The translations under genes were made by a program, and so were the position numbers. A DNA stretch of 64,000 bases from Sabellastarte sp. h YS-2021 (Eukaryota > Annelida > Polychaeta > Sabellida > Sabellidae): contig OZ024936.1 in the NCBI GenBank assembly GCA_964017235.1, positions 34,556,040-34,620,039 on the forward strand, read 5' to 3'. The notes under the pieces are model-generated. The model saw only the letters and a list, made by a program, of their open reading frames with translations, did no database searches and was not told where the DNA came from. This document shows, in pieces, positions 1 to 11,065 of the stretch; the first letter of the stretch is position 1, and each line of letters opens with the position of its first letter.

Positions 1-500
1 AGGACCCTAAAGTCAATCATGCCAAATACCCCAGATCAGAATGAGGAGACCCCAGCATGACTTCAGTTATCCGATTTTTCATTGAACTTTATACATAAAA
101 ATTCCCTAAAATTAAATATTCCCTTAAATTATGTTATGGTCACCTTAACTTGTAATGTACAGCTCTTAACTCATTTGCTATTAATATTGTGGTGGCCTTG
201 ATTATGAACTATTGAACTTAAACATATGTTATGGTCACCTTAACTTGTAAATATATTTCTTAAACTCATTCATTATTCATATGACTTTACGTTAACCTGA
301 CTTTACTGTATAGACTTTGTTAGGACATTACTCAGTGGTAGTCAAATTTATAATTTATGTATTTTATTAATACATTTGTAATACTCTTATTTAATAAATA
401 AATAAAATGTGAACTGTCATCACTTGGTAATTGCTATTGACCTATTCAAGGGCAGGCTATTCTATGCACAGTAGACTATTTATAGTAACTTGCAGTGTTG
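1..500. other. Gene-free AT-rich stretch with a direct repeat
   Basis: No coding signal seen. A 25-bp exact direct repeat (beginning ATGTTATGGTCACC) lies at 131-155 and 226-250, 95 bp apart; the sequence between and after them is only loosely similar. Everything else is unremarkable AT-rich spacer running up to the minisatellite. Confidence 0.6.
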
Positions 501-1000
501 TCATCTGCGTTGGCGAAAATCTCATCTGTGTTGGTTATATTTTCATCTGTGTTGGCGAAAATCTCATCTGTGGTGGTGAAAATCTCATCTGTGTTGGCGA
601 ATTTTTCATCTGTGGTGGCGAAAATATCATCTGTGGTGGCGAAAATATCATCTCTGGTGGCCAAATTATCATCTGTGGTGGCGAAAATATCATCTGTGTT
701 GGCCAAATTATCATCTGTGGTGGCGAAAATTTCATCTGTGGTGGCCAAATTATCGTCTGTGGTGGCGAAAATTTCATCTGTGGTGGCGAAAATATCATCT
801 CTGGTGGCCAAATTATCATCTGTGGTGGCGAAAATATCATCTGTGTTGGCCAAATTATCATCTGTGGTGGCGAAAATTTCATCTGTGGTGGCCAAATTAT
901 CGTCTGTGGTGGCGAAAATTTCATCTGTGGTGGCGAATTTTTCATCTGTGGTGGCTAAAATTTCATATGTGTTGGTTATATTTTCATCTGTGTTGGTGGA
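501..1000. repeat. 21-bp minisatellite with 147-bp higher-order repeat
   Basis: About 24 copies of a 21-bp unit of the type ATCTGTGGTGGCGAAAATTTC, varying at a few positions (GGTGGCG, GTTGGCC, AATATC, ATTATC). Variants recur in a fixed order: seven monomers make a 147-bp block that is repeated nearly exactly. For example, the rare TCTCTGGTGG variant lies at 651 and again at 798. Because 21 is a multiple of three and the unit lacks stops in several frames, long open frames run through it on both strands; these are by-products. An inverted half-unit (CGCCAACACAGAT) lies just beyond the array at 1021-1033. Confidence 0.95.
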
Positions 1001-1019
1001 AAATTACGTATATTGTAAC

Positions 1020-2078
1020 TCGCCAACACAGATATTTCTAACAAAAACAACACCACCGGTGGCGCTAATACTCTTTCGTACTAAATCAACCGACTTTGAT
1101 CTACTTTCTCTGATGAATAATTGATTAAGCATTAAACTAGTTTGGTGTATAGGTGAACAGAGGAGCATTATCCAGGAAAGATGATAACTGTGTCACCTTG
1201 CAAAAGTTCATCCCATGACAACCACTGACACAGATTCACTTTTAACCCATGAACAACTTAGCAAACAGCAGACATGTTTTATTACATGAACTAGTTCACT
1301 TTTGTTACCATCTTACCATCTGTTGGTGTCTAGAATAGCATCATTTTCTCCGATTGCAAACTTAATCCTGGGATGCTCTGGCCGAGTTTGCCAAAAATAT
1401 CAAAAAATGTTTGATATCCTGCCCAACCTTTACGATAAAAAAGGTGTATGAATGTGAAGCTGCAACAAAAGTGTGGCAGCAGTTTGACATTACAATGTAA
1501 TCTAATATTGTTAATTGACCATAAATATATGCTAGCTTGTCAATTTATCTGCATATTCAAGTTCTGTAACATATCAAAAACTAAAAATGAATATTGTATA
1601 GGGTTCTTATCTGCTACAAGGTCAGATTGGTGACTGGCTTTTCTACCCATCAGTTCATGTTATCATTTAGAGAAATACCATGCCTTGATTACCAAACATT
1701 TTGATTTTGTGTGGTGGAGCTTATCTGTCTATCAATTCACAGTAAATTGTGTTATTTTAGTGAGAATTCAGAATCATCCCCATCAGTGTTACCTAAGGCA
1801 AAAGCAGAAATAGAATATTTTAATGTAAGAATTAAATATTTAATAGTGTTTACAGTGTTACCTAAGGCAAAAGCAGAAATTGAATATTTTAATGTAAGAA
1901 TTAAATATTTAAATATTAATGTAAGAATTATATATTTTTGCCCACAAAACTGTTATGGCAATTGGTGTTTATCACTGCTATGTACAGTAAGACAGTGATA
2001 AGTGATTGCTGTTCAATGATGGTTAAAGAGGACTTGGATTGTGCAAAAACTGATAGGAAGATATCAAATCTTCAACCT
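1020..2078. repeat. Copy A of an old local duplication, plus a 69-bp tandem duplication
   Basis: From about 1089 to 1345 and again from about 1470 to 1780 the sequence aligns, with clear but aged identity, to about 4962-5205 and 5610-5870. Shared landmarks include GAGGAGCATT, GACAACCACTGACA, AACAGCAGACATGTT and AAATTGTGTTATTT. Separately, a 69-bp unit at 1784-1852 is repeated at 1853-1921 almost unchanged. No coding exon could be supported here. Confidence 0.75.
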
Positions 2079-2273
2079 GGGGCCATATTCTGCAACAATA
2101 CTTAGGCCATTTCCAACTTAGATTTTAAGTATTTCTTAGATTTCAAGTAAGAAATTTGGAAACTGACCATTCCTAACTTTTGTTTCGTGAATACAAAGTC
2201 CAAGAAAAAACTAAAGTGAAAACTTTCCCTTACTTAGATCTAAGGTCACCTAAGTATTGTTGTAGAATGCGGC
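2079..2273. mobile_element. Short inverted-repeat element (MITE-like)
   Basis: The ends are inverted copies of each other: the left begins GGGGCCATATTCTGCAACAA and continues to CTTAGG; the right end, read on the other strand, is GCCGCATTCTACAACAATAC and continues to TTAGG. The 195-bp interior is AT-rich, with several TTAGAT/TAAGT motifs, and codes for nothing. The size and terminal inverted repeats fit a non-autonomous DNA transposon. A target-site duplication was not obvious. Confidence 0.7.
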
Positions 2274-2772
2274 ACAGAAGTTCTACTTTAAACCTTGTGT
2301 ATAAAGTATCATTTAGATCAACACAATATGAATTTTACTATCAGCCATATGGAACACAAGAACAAAAAAGAGAGTGATTTTACCCATAACTTGTCCACTC
2401 TAGTGTCTTTGTCATGTCTGAGTTTTGTAATAATATCAGTTGGTGCAGAATGCCAGGAAATTATTCAGATAATATCTTTGATATTGCCGAATAAGTGAAA
2501 GCAAACCTACTTTGAACATTTCAATATTTTATATTAGCCCATATGAGCAAAATGGGTTTACGTGATAGGTAATACACTAATAAACTTTTATGGAATTATT
2601 TTAAAAACTCATGACAAACCAATACCTAAATCTCAGTATTATTTAATTTGCAGTTATTTATATATTGGCATTTGTTTGTGTCTTTTTTGTCCAGATTATT
2701 TTGGTTACTGATCCCCATGTGTTGATATTGGTATCTGGTATTTCTTCTGTTCTGTAGTATTTGTTATCTAAA

Positions 2773-3157
2773 ATGGATAACAGGAATATAAGTGACTGTA
2801 CTAATCTGTTTATAACTCAGGACACAATTTGGACCAATGAACCAGATAATTCAACTGATTTACTAGAACTGAAGCAAATTTGTTATGTCATCCTGTTGAT
2901 TTTAATTTATTTGGGGTTTTACGTTGCTTTCAACACTGTACAGGTCATATCACGACAGGTAGTTGGAAGGGCAGAGGAAACCAGTACAGTACATATAGTT
3001 CGTCAGGGTGCTGTACTGTAAACTGCCGACCAACAGCAAGCAACTACCAGCTTTCCCACTTGAGGCCGTGCCGGGAACCGAACCCCGACCTCAGAGGTGG
3101 GAGGCCAGAGTGTTACCACTCTGCCACTGTGGCCCCCGTCATCCTGTTGATGAAAGG
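2773..3157 (+). pseudogene. Possible first coding exon of an unknown membrane protein, split by a SINE
   Basis: An open frame starts at ATG 2773 (MDNRNISDCTNLF) and runs to 2900. Removing the SINE and one copy of its 14-bp target duplication continues the frame to a GT-type donor (GGGTAAAT) near 3157. The joined peptide would be about 45 residues, with two N-glycosylation sequons (NIS, NST) and a hydrophobic end (CYVILL). That pattern is seen at extracellular N-termini of seven-transmembrane receptors, but nothing here proves it. It may be chance open sequence. If it is a real exon, the SINE would add foreign residues or abolish the product. Confidence 0.2.
2887..3151 (-). mobile_element. tRNA-derived SINE with 14-bp target duplication
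   Basis: The element is 2901-3137, flanked by exact GTCATCCTGTTGAT copies at 2887-2900 and 3138-3151. Read on the minus strand it starts GGGGGCCACAGTGGCAGAGT and contains an RNA polymerase III A box (TGGCAGAGTGG) and B box (GGTTCGGTTCC). A non-tRNA body follows (GTAGTTGCTTGC, GGCAGTTTACAGTACAG, GGTTTCCTCTGCCCTTCCAA), then a tail CGTAAAACCCCAAATAAATT. Length about 237 bp. It is nearly identical to the copies at 29898-30131 and 50722-50958, so the family was active fairly recently. Confidence 0.95.
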
Positions 3158-4295
3158 GTAAATCAGTTTGCTTTGTACACTTTTCTGAACTACATCAGGG
3201 ACACAATGCATACTTTTAACAATAGAATGATAACACAAGTGTGTTTTAATGGATGGAAAACGGAAGCAACTATTGTCTGATAAAATTTACTGTCAGAGTC
3301 CAAAATAACACCAGCATAATAAAACAATATGATCCAGCCAATGTAATTGTCAGCATCACTTTAACGCAAAGCAGAAAGTGGAACTCCAGATCCATTCTTA
3401 ATCCTGTCCTTGCATGAAAAAATGTGTCTACATATCTTTGCGAACTGCCGAACTGCAGGGTACTTGGATTACTGTTACTGAAGTCAACGTTAGATCAGCA
3501 TTAGTATGCAATTACCATGTACAAAAGGTCCAATAAATTTGCTCAATGCTGGAAATGCAGGTGATTCAGCAGGTGTCATGATATTCTGGAGCCTCAATTC
3601 AGTCCTATTATACTGTCAATCATAAAATTTCATTGAGTTTTATACCCCCTTCACACTACAGGCTGTATCACCTATGGTAGGCTGCATTTGGTGAAACATC
3701 CCTATCCTTGGATCACCGTTTGACATCCGTAGACAACCTTGTGAGTCAGTGGCAAACCGTCCATTACCTGGTGAGTCCTACTGAAGTTTTAAACTGTTTA
3801 AAATTTCCGCCTCTGATTTTGGTACCATAATCATGTATAGATGATTTTACACATGGGCGTATGAATTTCTTAATACGGTAACTGAAGGTGTGGTCCACGG
3901 TGTATATAAGGTTGTGATTCGGTTGTCTTTCGGTGTAATACGGCGACATAAGGTGAGTTAAGGTATTGGTCATTTCATCTGACAGCTACCAAAGGAGAGT
4001 TCAGGTTCACGGTGACCATCGTTTGTAGCATTGTCATTCTACTGTTATTGATGGTTAAAACACTGTGTCCAATCAGTGGCTGTCCACCTGTAGTATGAAC
4101 AACTCAAACAAAATGGGGCAACCTGGGGGAAAAACTTCTAACTGCGGGACGACCGCCTGTAGTGTCAAAGGGGCATTATGTTTTGTTTTTCTCAGTGAAA
4201 CCCCATTTGAAATATTGTCCTTGATTCCAAGAACCTGCTTCAGTATCAAAAGTGCAGCAAGGTTAGATTTGTGTCTAGTTTTCATACCTATAAAA
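3158..4295. other. Gene-free spacer
   Basis: No open frame with coding character, no splice-compatible exon and no clear repeat was seen in this interval. Confidence 0.5.
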
Positions 4296-4505
4296 TTACA
4301 TAATCAATTTCTGAAACTGTATCCCCTGATGGAGAAAACATTTGGATACGGTAGCGTGGAAACTCTATGCTTTGCAATTAGGAATAAATTGTATTATTTA
4401 TATGGAAACACAAAACAAACATATCTCATATCCCAATTTACTGTCACAAATGATTTTGTGATAGCTTTGTAATGTGGTGGTTTCCTTGTTCAAACGCAAA
4501 ATAAA
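4296..4505 (+). repeat. Dispersed 220-bp repeat, copy 1
   Basis: Aligns with 9421-9640 and 11066-11330, all on the same strand. Shared landmarks are TCAATTTCTG, ACATTTGGATA, GCTTTGCAATT, AATAAATTGTA, CTGTCACAAATGATTTTGTG and ATAGCTTTGT. No coding frame is conserved across the three copies and no terminal repeats are visible, so the class is unknown. Confidence 0.7.
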
Positions 4506-4547
4506 GAACAGTACATTTCATGGGGTTCCTTGTTAAACATGCAAGTT

Positions 4548-4760
4548 ATTACCTCTACCAAGGAGGTATTAAATTCATGATTCTTTATTTGTCTGATTGT
4601 GTGTTTGATTGTTTGTTAGCAGGATTATGCAAGGACTACAGGTTTGATCTTCATGAAAAAAATGGGAAGAGGGATTTTGGTTAAACACAGATCCGTATTG
4701 AGAGTTACCTGGATACAAAAAACCCAGGTATTGAGGCGTTTAAAAATCATAAGTGCATTG
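4548..4760 (+). repeat. Widespread invertebrate-type repeat (CTACCAAGGAGGT family), copy 1
   Basis: Starts TTACCTCTACCAAGGAGGTA and proceeds through TTTGTCTGATTGTGTGTTTG and a TTGTTAGCAGGATTATGCAA segment. This structure (CTCCxCCAAGGAGG palindrome, TTTGT run, then 'agcaggattac...' text) is a recurrent non-coding repeat in many invertebrate genomes. Related segments in this window are at about 31370-31795 and 49363-49625. Confidence 0.6.
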
Positions 4761-4949
4761 GCAGAAGTAGGCGTGTTTTTTTTAGTGCTCTTGTTTTTTG
4801 TGGATAATTTATAGGTAATTCCCAAAGTCTATAGATAAGTAAAAACAAAGATAAGCATGTACTGATAAAGGTTATGTGTATGTGTCAAATACTGTCAAAT
4901 GATCGCTTTTCATCGATTGTTTGTAGGGTCTGGTTTACCAGCACCAAAA

Positions 4950-5870
4950 GAAGAAAACATCAACAGACCTTGATCTACTATCTCTAATGAGTAATTATTT
5001 CCTTGGCTAACAGTAAGCCAACTTTGGTGTAAAGGCGAACTGAGGAGCATTGTCTAGAAAAAAACGAGAACTGTGTCGTCTTATAAAAGTTGTTTCCCTG
5101 ACAACCACTGACATAGGATCAGTTATAACCCAAGAGCTTAACAAACAGCAGACATGTTATATTGTATTAATTAGTTTACACTTGTTACCAGAATAGTGTC
5201 ATGTAGTGACAGGGAATAAAAGAAATGGTTTCTTTTATAAATTATTTTAAGTCATTAATCAGATAAATCACTAATCCTGTACATTTAAAGCTTGTTAGAT
5301 TTTTTTCTTATTTCCAAGTTTGATCCTTTAACTTCTAAATGTATGAATAACAAGTGATATAAGTAGAAGCAATCGTATGGATCGACCTTACTTAAACTTT
5401 CAAGGTTAATATGGTGAGAGGCTATAAAACAGTCACAAATAGGAACAGATCACGTGTGAGTACATTCATGAAAATGTGAAGCATTATTTTACCTCCTGGT
5501 GAAAGTAGATCAGTTGGGGTCTAAATTGATAAGGCAAATATCATCATTTAAAGCTATTTTAAACACAATAATAAATAAATAATTACATGTATTTACATTA
5601 TTACTTTTATGGAGGTTGACATTACAATGCATTCTAACATGTTTGCACACATTAGTTTGTCATTATGTCTGAATGTGCTAGTCTTGTAATATATCAAAGC
5701 GAAAAATGAAATCAGGATGATGACTTGTCTTTTATATCCATCAATTTACATTATCAATTAGAGTAACAATGTGCCCTGATTAGCAAACATCATGATTTTC
5801 TGGTGATGGAGTTTCTCTGTCTGCCAATTTACAATAAATTGTGTTATTTCAGTGGGAATTCAGAATGATT
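4950..5870. repeat. Copy B of the old local duplication
   Basis: Blocks at about 4962-5205 and 5610-5870 align to 1089-1345 and 1470-1780. The middle spacer is about 280 bp longer here than in copy A, implying an insertion or deletion since duplication. Non-coding as far as can be seen. Confidence 0.75.
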
Positions 5871-6814
5871 TAGAGACTTATCAAATATAACTTGCCCACA
5901 TACCAAATTGTTTTATTGTAACGAGTTCCAGATACTTGACTGATAGAAATGTCAAAATGCTGTGAATCTTTAAAACATTGGCCTTTGTTCAAGAGCTGAG
6001 CAAAGAGCTGTACTGCTAGTATTGTGTCCTTTTTATCGCCATATGGTATTTTTAAGTTGAAATATACTACAGTTTGACATGCTCAATTTGACATGGAAAA
6101 GATAATATATATTTGTCAAATATTTCTTTATTTTTAAATTATTAAAGAAATGATGGTAATGGAAGTTGCATAGTTAATGTGCATGTTTTTAAAGAAAGAA
6201 AAACAGATTTGTAGTTTTGACTGGTGATCACTTCAGCAAACTGCCGGTTTATGATATAATTTTACATTAACATATATTAAAATAGATATGTCTGTTTCAA
6301 ACAACAAAATCACAGCGTCAAGCGAGGTAGATTTTTCCAAAAAAGTTGATCTGTTTGTATTAAAATGCGTTAATGTCAAAATTCAGATGTATTCAGTTTG
6401 TAGTCAGCAAAGGATTCTTTATGTACATCTCAGTAGATACAATTGTACAAAATCAGGATTTTAAAAATGTATTTAGAAATAAAATTTTCTACATGCTACC
6501 GAACCCCAACTAGAAGTGAGGCGTAACATTGGCAGAAAAAGTGGCGTGGACAATGTAAGATGCTTGTGAAGCATCCTGTAGGTAGATCCACATGGCTAAG
6601 CTTTGCCAGAGTCTGTGTGACATGATATTCCTAAGAGAAACGTTATGGTCAAGAGCAAATGTAACTCTTCAGTATCTAAACAGGTGGAATCCAGAAGCCA
6701 CAGGTAGATTGATTGTAGGAAGTATTTTAAGCTTTTATGGACATGGGTATCAATAACAGGATGCTAAAGGAAGAATGTATACATGTGGATCAGACACAGA
6801 TAATGGCCTGGGGG
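5871..6814. other. Gene-free spacer
   Basis: AT-rich, no supported exon or repeat unit. Confidence 0.5.
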
Positions 6815-6955
6815 TCACAGGAAACCGGTACATACAGTTGTTCAAATTTATGTACTGTACAACTGATAAAATGCCAATTTTCCACTTGATGTAGGGGCCT
6901 AGATTTGACCTCTGATCTTATGAGTGGCAGGCGAGTGTGTTACCACTGTCCCCAA
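6815..6955 (-). mobile_element. Degraded tRNA-derived SINE fragment
   Basis: Contains GGAAACCGGTACATACAGTTG and a worn tRNA-like head (GCAGGCGAGTGTGTTACCACT) in the same order as the intact SINE at 50722-50958. The outer 3' part is lost. Many substitutions make it an old copy. Confidence 0.7.
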
Positions 6956-7235
6956 ACAACCTAACCTCTGACACATTTTACCTATGTTTTAACAGCTTTT
7001 ATAGCAATATAGAATCTGAGATATTACCATATTAAGATAGTGTTAATTATTGCTTTATCAACACATACGTTGGCCTATTAAGCACGAGTTTGGTCAGATA
7101 TATTTACGTTCTCTTCTAAAACATCTCCATCAATGTTATCTTAGATCAGACCAGCAACCTGGGGATTTTTACTTTTTGCTAAATCTCCTTCTCCAAAAAC
7201 TGATATGTGAAGTGGTATTAATTACTTCAGTACTA

Positions 7236-7808
7236 CAGGGGCGGATTTCATGAAAGGTCTCAGACTTAGCCCAGTCTCAGACTGAGCCACTGGCTCAAAT
7301 CTGAGCCTTTTGGCTCAGCTAAGTCTTTGTCTCAAATGGTTTTCACAGAAGGGGTCTCAGGTGAGACCAAGCTTATCAAATAACCACAGTCATTTTCTGT
7401 GTCATGTGACCATTTTGTGTAGTCAAATATGTTCCTTGTTTGACACATAATATCTCTGGTGAAATACCATTTTGGAATGGGAAACCTTATAAACATGTAA
7501 AAACACCCAAAGACTACTTCAGGGGGTTGTTTTATATACTTGTACCATATTTTCAGCCATTTCAAATTTTGAAGTGAAGAAAGAATTATGGCGGCCATAT
7601 TTGAGCCTTTGTTTACAAAACTTAAGCCCACTTTCTACCAGTCTCAACACTTGAGCCAGTGGCTCAGCCAAAGCTGAGACTGAGACCTTTTGTAAGATCC
7701 ATTAGGGCTGAGCCCATGGGCTCATGAAAAATATTCCAATAATTTGAGACAAAAGTCTCAAATTTGAGCCTGAGACTGGGCTAAGACCTTTCGTGAAATC
7801 CGTCCCTG
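7236..7808. mobile_element. hAT-like MITE with about 40-bp inverted ends
   Basis: The left end CAGGGGCGGATTTCATGAAA is followed by GGTCTCAGACTTAGCCCAGT. The right end, read on the other strand, is CAGGGACGGATTTCACGAAA followed by GGTCTTAGCCCAGTCTCAG. The interior contains further inverted GAGCCA/GGCTCA segments (for example CTGAGCCACTGGCTCA near 7282 and TTGAGCCAGTGGCTCA near 7650), so most of the 573 bp can fold. The CAGGG...CCCTG termini are typical of hAT elements, but a clean 8-bp target duplication is not visible. Confidence 0.75.
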
Positions 7809-8664
7809 GAACACAAAAATTGATTGCTTTTCTTGATAATGTCTTACAAAAGACTTGGTCTTTTCAAGTGCAATAAGTAACCAAAAGTGTTGTCTGAGGT
7901 TCTAAATTTTGCAACTCAAAATGATACTGTTGCAATGTTTTTGTTTATGTAGACTTCCAATTGCAATAAAAAGGCTTCATTTGATTTTAATTTTTCGAAA
8001 GCTGTACCCAAAAGCCATTCAGGTGGCTCATTTGTGTGGCAGCAAACCCATCCACTCACATATGCACGGATTTGTATTTCAATCTTGTCCCTTGTCTTAG
8101 TTTGAAAATGCTTTTAAATGGTTTTGTCAAGGTTCAGTGGTATAAGTGCGAAATCTTAACCATGGCCTTAAATTAGATGTTGTAAGTAGGCGGATATATA
8201 GGGAATGTCCAAAAGTACACAACCTTGCAATAGCACAGTAAAATATGTATCACAAAATTTTCAATTGTGATAAGTTACCCATTTATTTAAAAAAACAACT
8301 ATGTATACATCTCATTTCTTCATTTCAATATTAAATGTTTTAATCTTTTATGTAAGGCCATTGTCAAGGAGAGTGAATGTACAATAAGTTAAATTTATTG
8401 TAGTCCTGTTAGGTAACTATAATCCCTAATACTTTTTATAATTTTTTGAATTCTTTAATTTAATCATTTCAGCTGTATAAAGACATCTTTCATGTTCATA
8501 AAAATTCAGTTGAAATGTTTCTCTCAATTCTCATAGCTGTTCCCCCATATCCAGTGTCATGAGTTTGCTTCCTGAACACTCCAAGGAAGTTATCCTTTTT
8601 AAGTCCAAGCTATAGCGAGGCTCATGCTTCTAGAAATCACTTGTTTTTCCTTTTTGTTTTTTCT
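7809..8664. other. Gene-free spacer
   Basis: Nothing supportable beyond short chance open frames. Confidence 0.5.
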
Positions 8665-8830
8665 CCGGACTGTCATGAATTGTGGCATAGCATGATTAGT
8701 ATGTGTCTTTTACAGAAGTTAAGCGGCAATGGACTACATTAGTACTGGGACGTGCGACCACTTTAGTGCACTACTCGTATCTCAGATGGTTTTGGAGCTC
8801 GCGCTAGTAGACCAAACCCCTTTTCTGCCT
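8665..8830 (+). mobile_element. 5S rRNA-derived SINE, copy 1
   Basis: Contains GAAGTTAAGCGGCAATGG and TTAGTACTGGGACGTGCGAC, a worn version of the 5S rRNA internal promoter (metazoan 5S: GAAGTTAAGCA... and TTAGTACTTGGATGGGTGAC). The upstream part (CCGGACTGTCATGAATTGTG, GCATAGCATGATTAGTAT) matches the minus-strand copy at 42779-42939 almost block for block and differs from true 5S rRNA. It is therefore a retroposed family and not a 5S gene. Confidence 0.8.
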
Positions 8831-9420
8831 TGTTGAGTGAGGATTTCTATTCCCAGCAGTCACAAACAACAAACAACACCATCAACAACATAGATAGCCT
8901 CTCTGCTTCATGGTGTCGATGTCCAAGAAGGGATAATTTAATTGTCAGAAAGAATCCATGTCCATTCTACTGTCCAATAGGGGAGAAGACTATGGGGATA
9001 GACTAATCTGAACAGATTTGGGGCTTGCTTTTATATCTTAATCACCCCCCCCACACACACACACACACACACACCTCGTATCCCACAGTATGTGTTCCTA
9101 TGTGCTGGCCACTGGAAGAACTGGTCAACTTGCAAGTGACACGCAAGTGAAATACTAATCTTCTAATGTTAGGTTTTTTCGAGCAAGCAGACATCACACC
9201 ATGGCCTATGAGTTGAACTTGGTATGCAAATTTTCTTTGCATGGTCACTAGAATAACTGGCATGCAGACAGGCCACAAAAAGTCACTTGCTTAGTACGTA
9301 AGAGACACTTGTAAAGATTTAGTTCCACTACAAACTGATCAGGGCATGCAAATTTCACAAAATTCACAGTGCCAGTGTGTGTGCTAACACGTATTGGTGG
9401 AATGTAAGTATAGCTTTAAT
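8831..9420. repeat. Spacer with a C-run and (CA)n tract at 9044-9074
   Basis: A run of about eight C residues leads into about eleven CA units. The rest of the interval is non-coding spacer with no recognisable element. Confidence 0.8.
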
Positions 9421-9640
9421 CACATCACCAATTTATAAAAACTCTCTGTTCTCTTATGAGCACAACATTTGGATATGGTAGAATGGAGAGATTTGTTCTT
9501 TGTAATATGCCATAAATTGTTTTCTTTTCCTCTTGTGGGAATACGACAGAAAAAATGTGGAGATCTCTCATATCTGCATTTGCTGTCACAAATAATTTGG
9601 TGATAGCTTTGTCATTTATGGTTTCCATAGTAGTCCTGTT
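9421..9640 (+). repeat. Dispersed 220-bp repeat, copy 2
   Basis: Aligns with copies at 4296-4505 and 11066-11330; landmarks here are ACATTTGGATATGGTAGAAT, GCTGTCACAAATAATTTGGT and GATAGCTTTGTCAT. Confidence 0.7.
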
Positions 9641-11065
9641 CAAATATGGAATTTTCTGTCATGTCACTCAATATTACTTTGTACTGCTTCATGTTTCTTT
9701 AAAGATGGAACTAGAACGTTAATGTTTATCTGATAAGAAGTTTAAGCTTAATTATTTTGTAATAGTCTTTTTTATAAATAGCTTGACATGACAGTCAATT
9801 GTTCCTCTAAAAACCACTGGCGTATGATAACTTGTGTAATATGCATAGTTCAAGTTCTGTAAAAACACGAATATTGCCCTGAAGACGATAAATTATTGTA
9901 TCTTTGTGTGTACAGCTTTCTTCTTCTGATATTCTTTGAAAAACTTAATAGCTTAGAAAGCGTTAGATGATTTAAACCTTTAAGAGACTCATGTTTGCTA
10001 TTTTCTGTTGTGGAACATGTTTAATGATAGTAATTACTTCTCAATCCACCAAGGCATGTCCAGAATACTAAAAAGACAGGGTAGTTGGAAACGAAATAAT
10101 TTAATAATATTAAAACATATACCGTAAATTTCCAATTGCCACTAAAACTGCAACACATAATAGACAACGTGTAAATTACAGCCCTGGAGGGCACTAAAAC
10201 AAGTTATACACATATTACACACTGTTAGTTCTACACATTTAAATACTTTGGGCAGAGGTCATATTATAGGTAAGAATGATGTCCATTCTTTGGAAACATG
10301 TAAAGTCACCTTGCACTCAGGGCTACAGGAACGTTGAGGCTCCATATGTTATCACTCTGCATAAGTCATATTGCTTGAAAGAAGTGGCAGTCGTTATGAA
10401 AAAGGACTATTCGTAAGCAATAATATCACCAATACCGCATATTGCACTACAGTTGCATAATTAAAGAGAAAATACGGGGCGATAGGGGGACAAGATGTGT
10501 GGTCCTTGCCTTCTAAAAAGAGTTTATGTTAATATCACAAATGAAAACCCACAGCGGAAAAACATAAAGCTGATGTCTAGATTTATATACAATTTTATTT
10601 GAAGTAACACAAAATGTATATATTATACATTAATTAAAAAATTTACGTGTTTAGAAATATAACCTTTTGTTAGCTTTTGAAAAATATCTATAGACTAAGG
10701 GTTTGATGGACTCTGAACGCAGCAAGCATTTGCGTTTAAACACTTAGTTTATCATACACTTAACTTTGCAGGTAATTTAAACTTAAACACTCATCTTCCC
10801 ATGTGTATTGTTTGTTTATAAGTATAAGTAACATAATTCTTTTCACTTTCCAGAAGCTTAACATATAACCACAACAAGCAGGAATTGCACAGTGATTTTT
10901 AACCATAACACTTTTAACCATAACTGTGTAGATCCTGTCACTTGATTTTCCACTATTTTGTCATTTTATCCAGACCTCAAATCTGAGGCTTTTTATGCCT
11001 TTATAAAAAGTGTATCAGAAGTATCCTCAAACAAGTCCATTATGATCAGATGCGTGACTTGATTC
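9641..11065. other. Gene-free spacer
   Basis: AT-rich sequence without a supported exon or repeat. Confidence 0.5.

Noticed and set aside
501-1000. A CRISPR-like array
   Set aside because: Units abut without unique spacers, and the context is an animal genome.
431-1124. Long open frames on both strands (up to 209 codons)
   Set aside because: They run through the 21-bp minisatellite, whose length is a multiple of three and which lacks stops in several frames; the translations are pure repeat.
2880-3280. Overlapping open frames with Cys/Pro-rich peptides
   Set aside because: They translate the antisense of the tRNA-derived SINE; the same peptides recur at 50739-51067.
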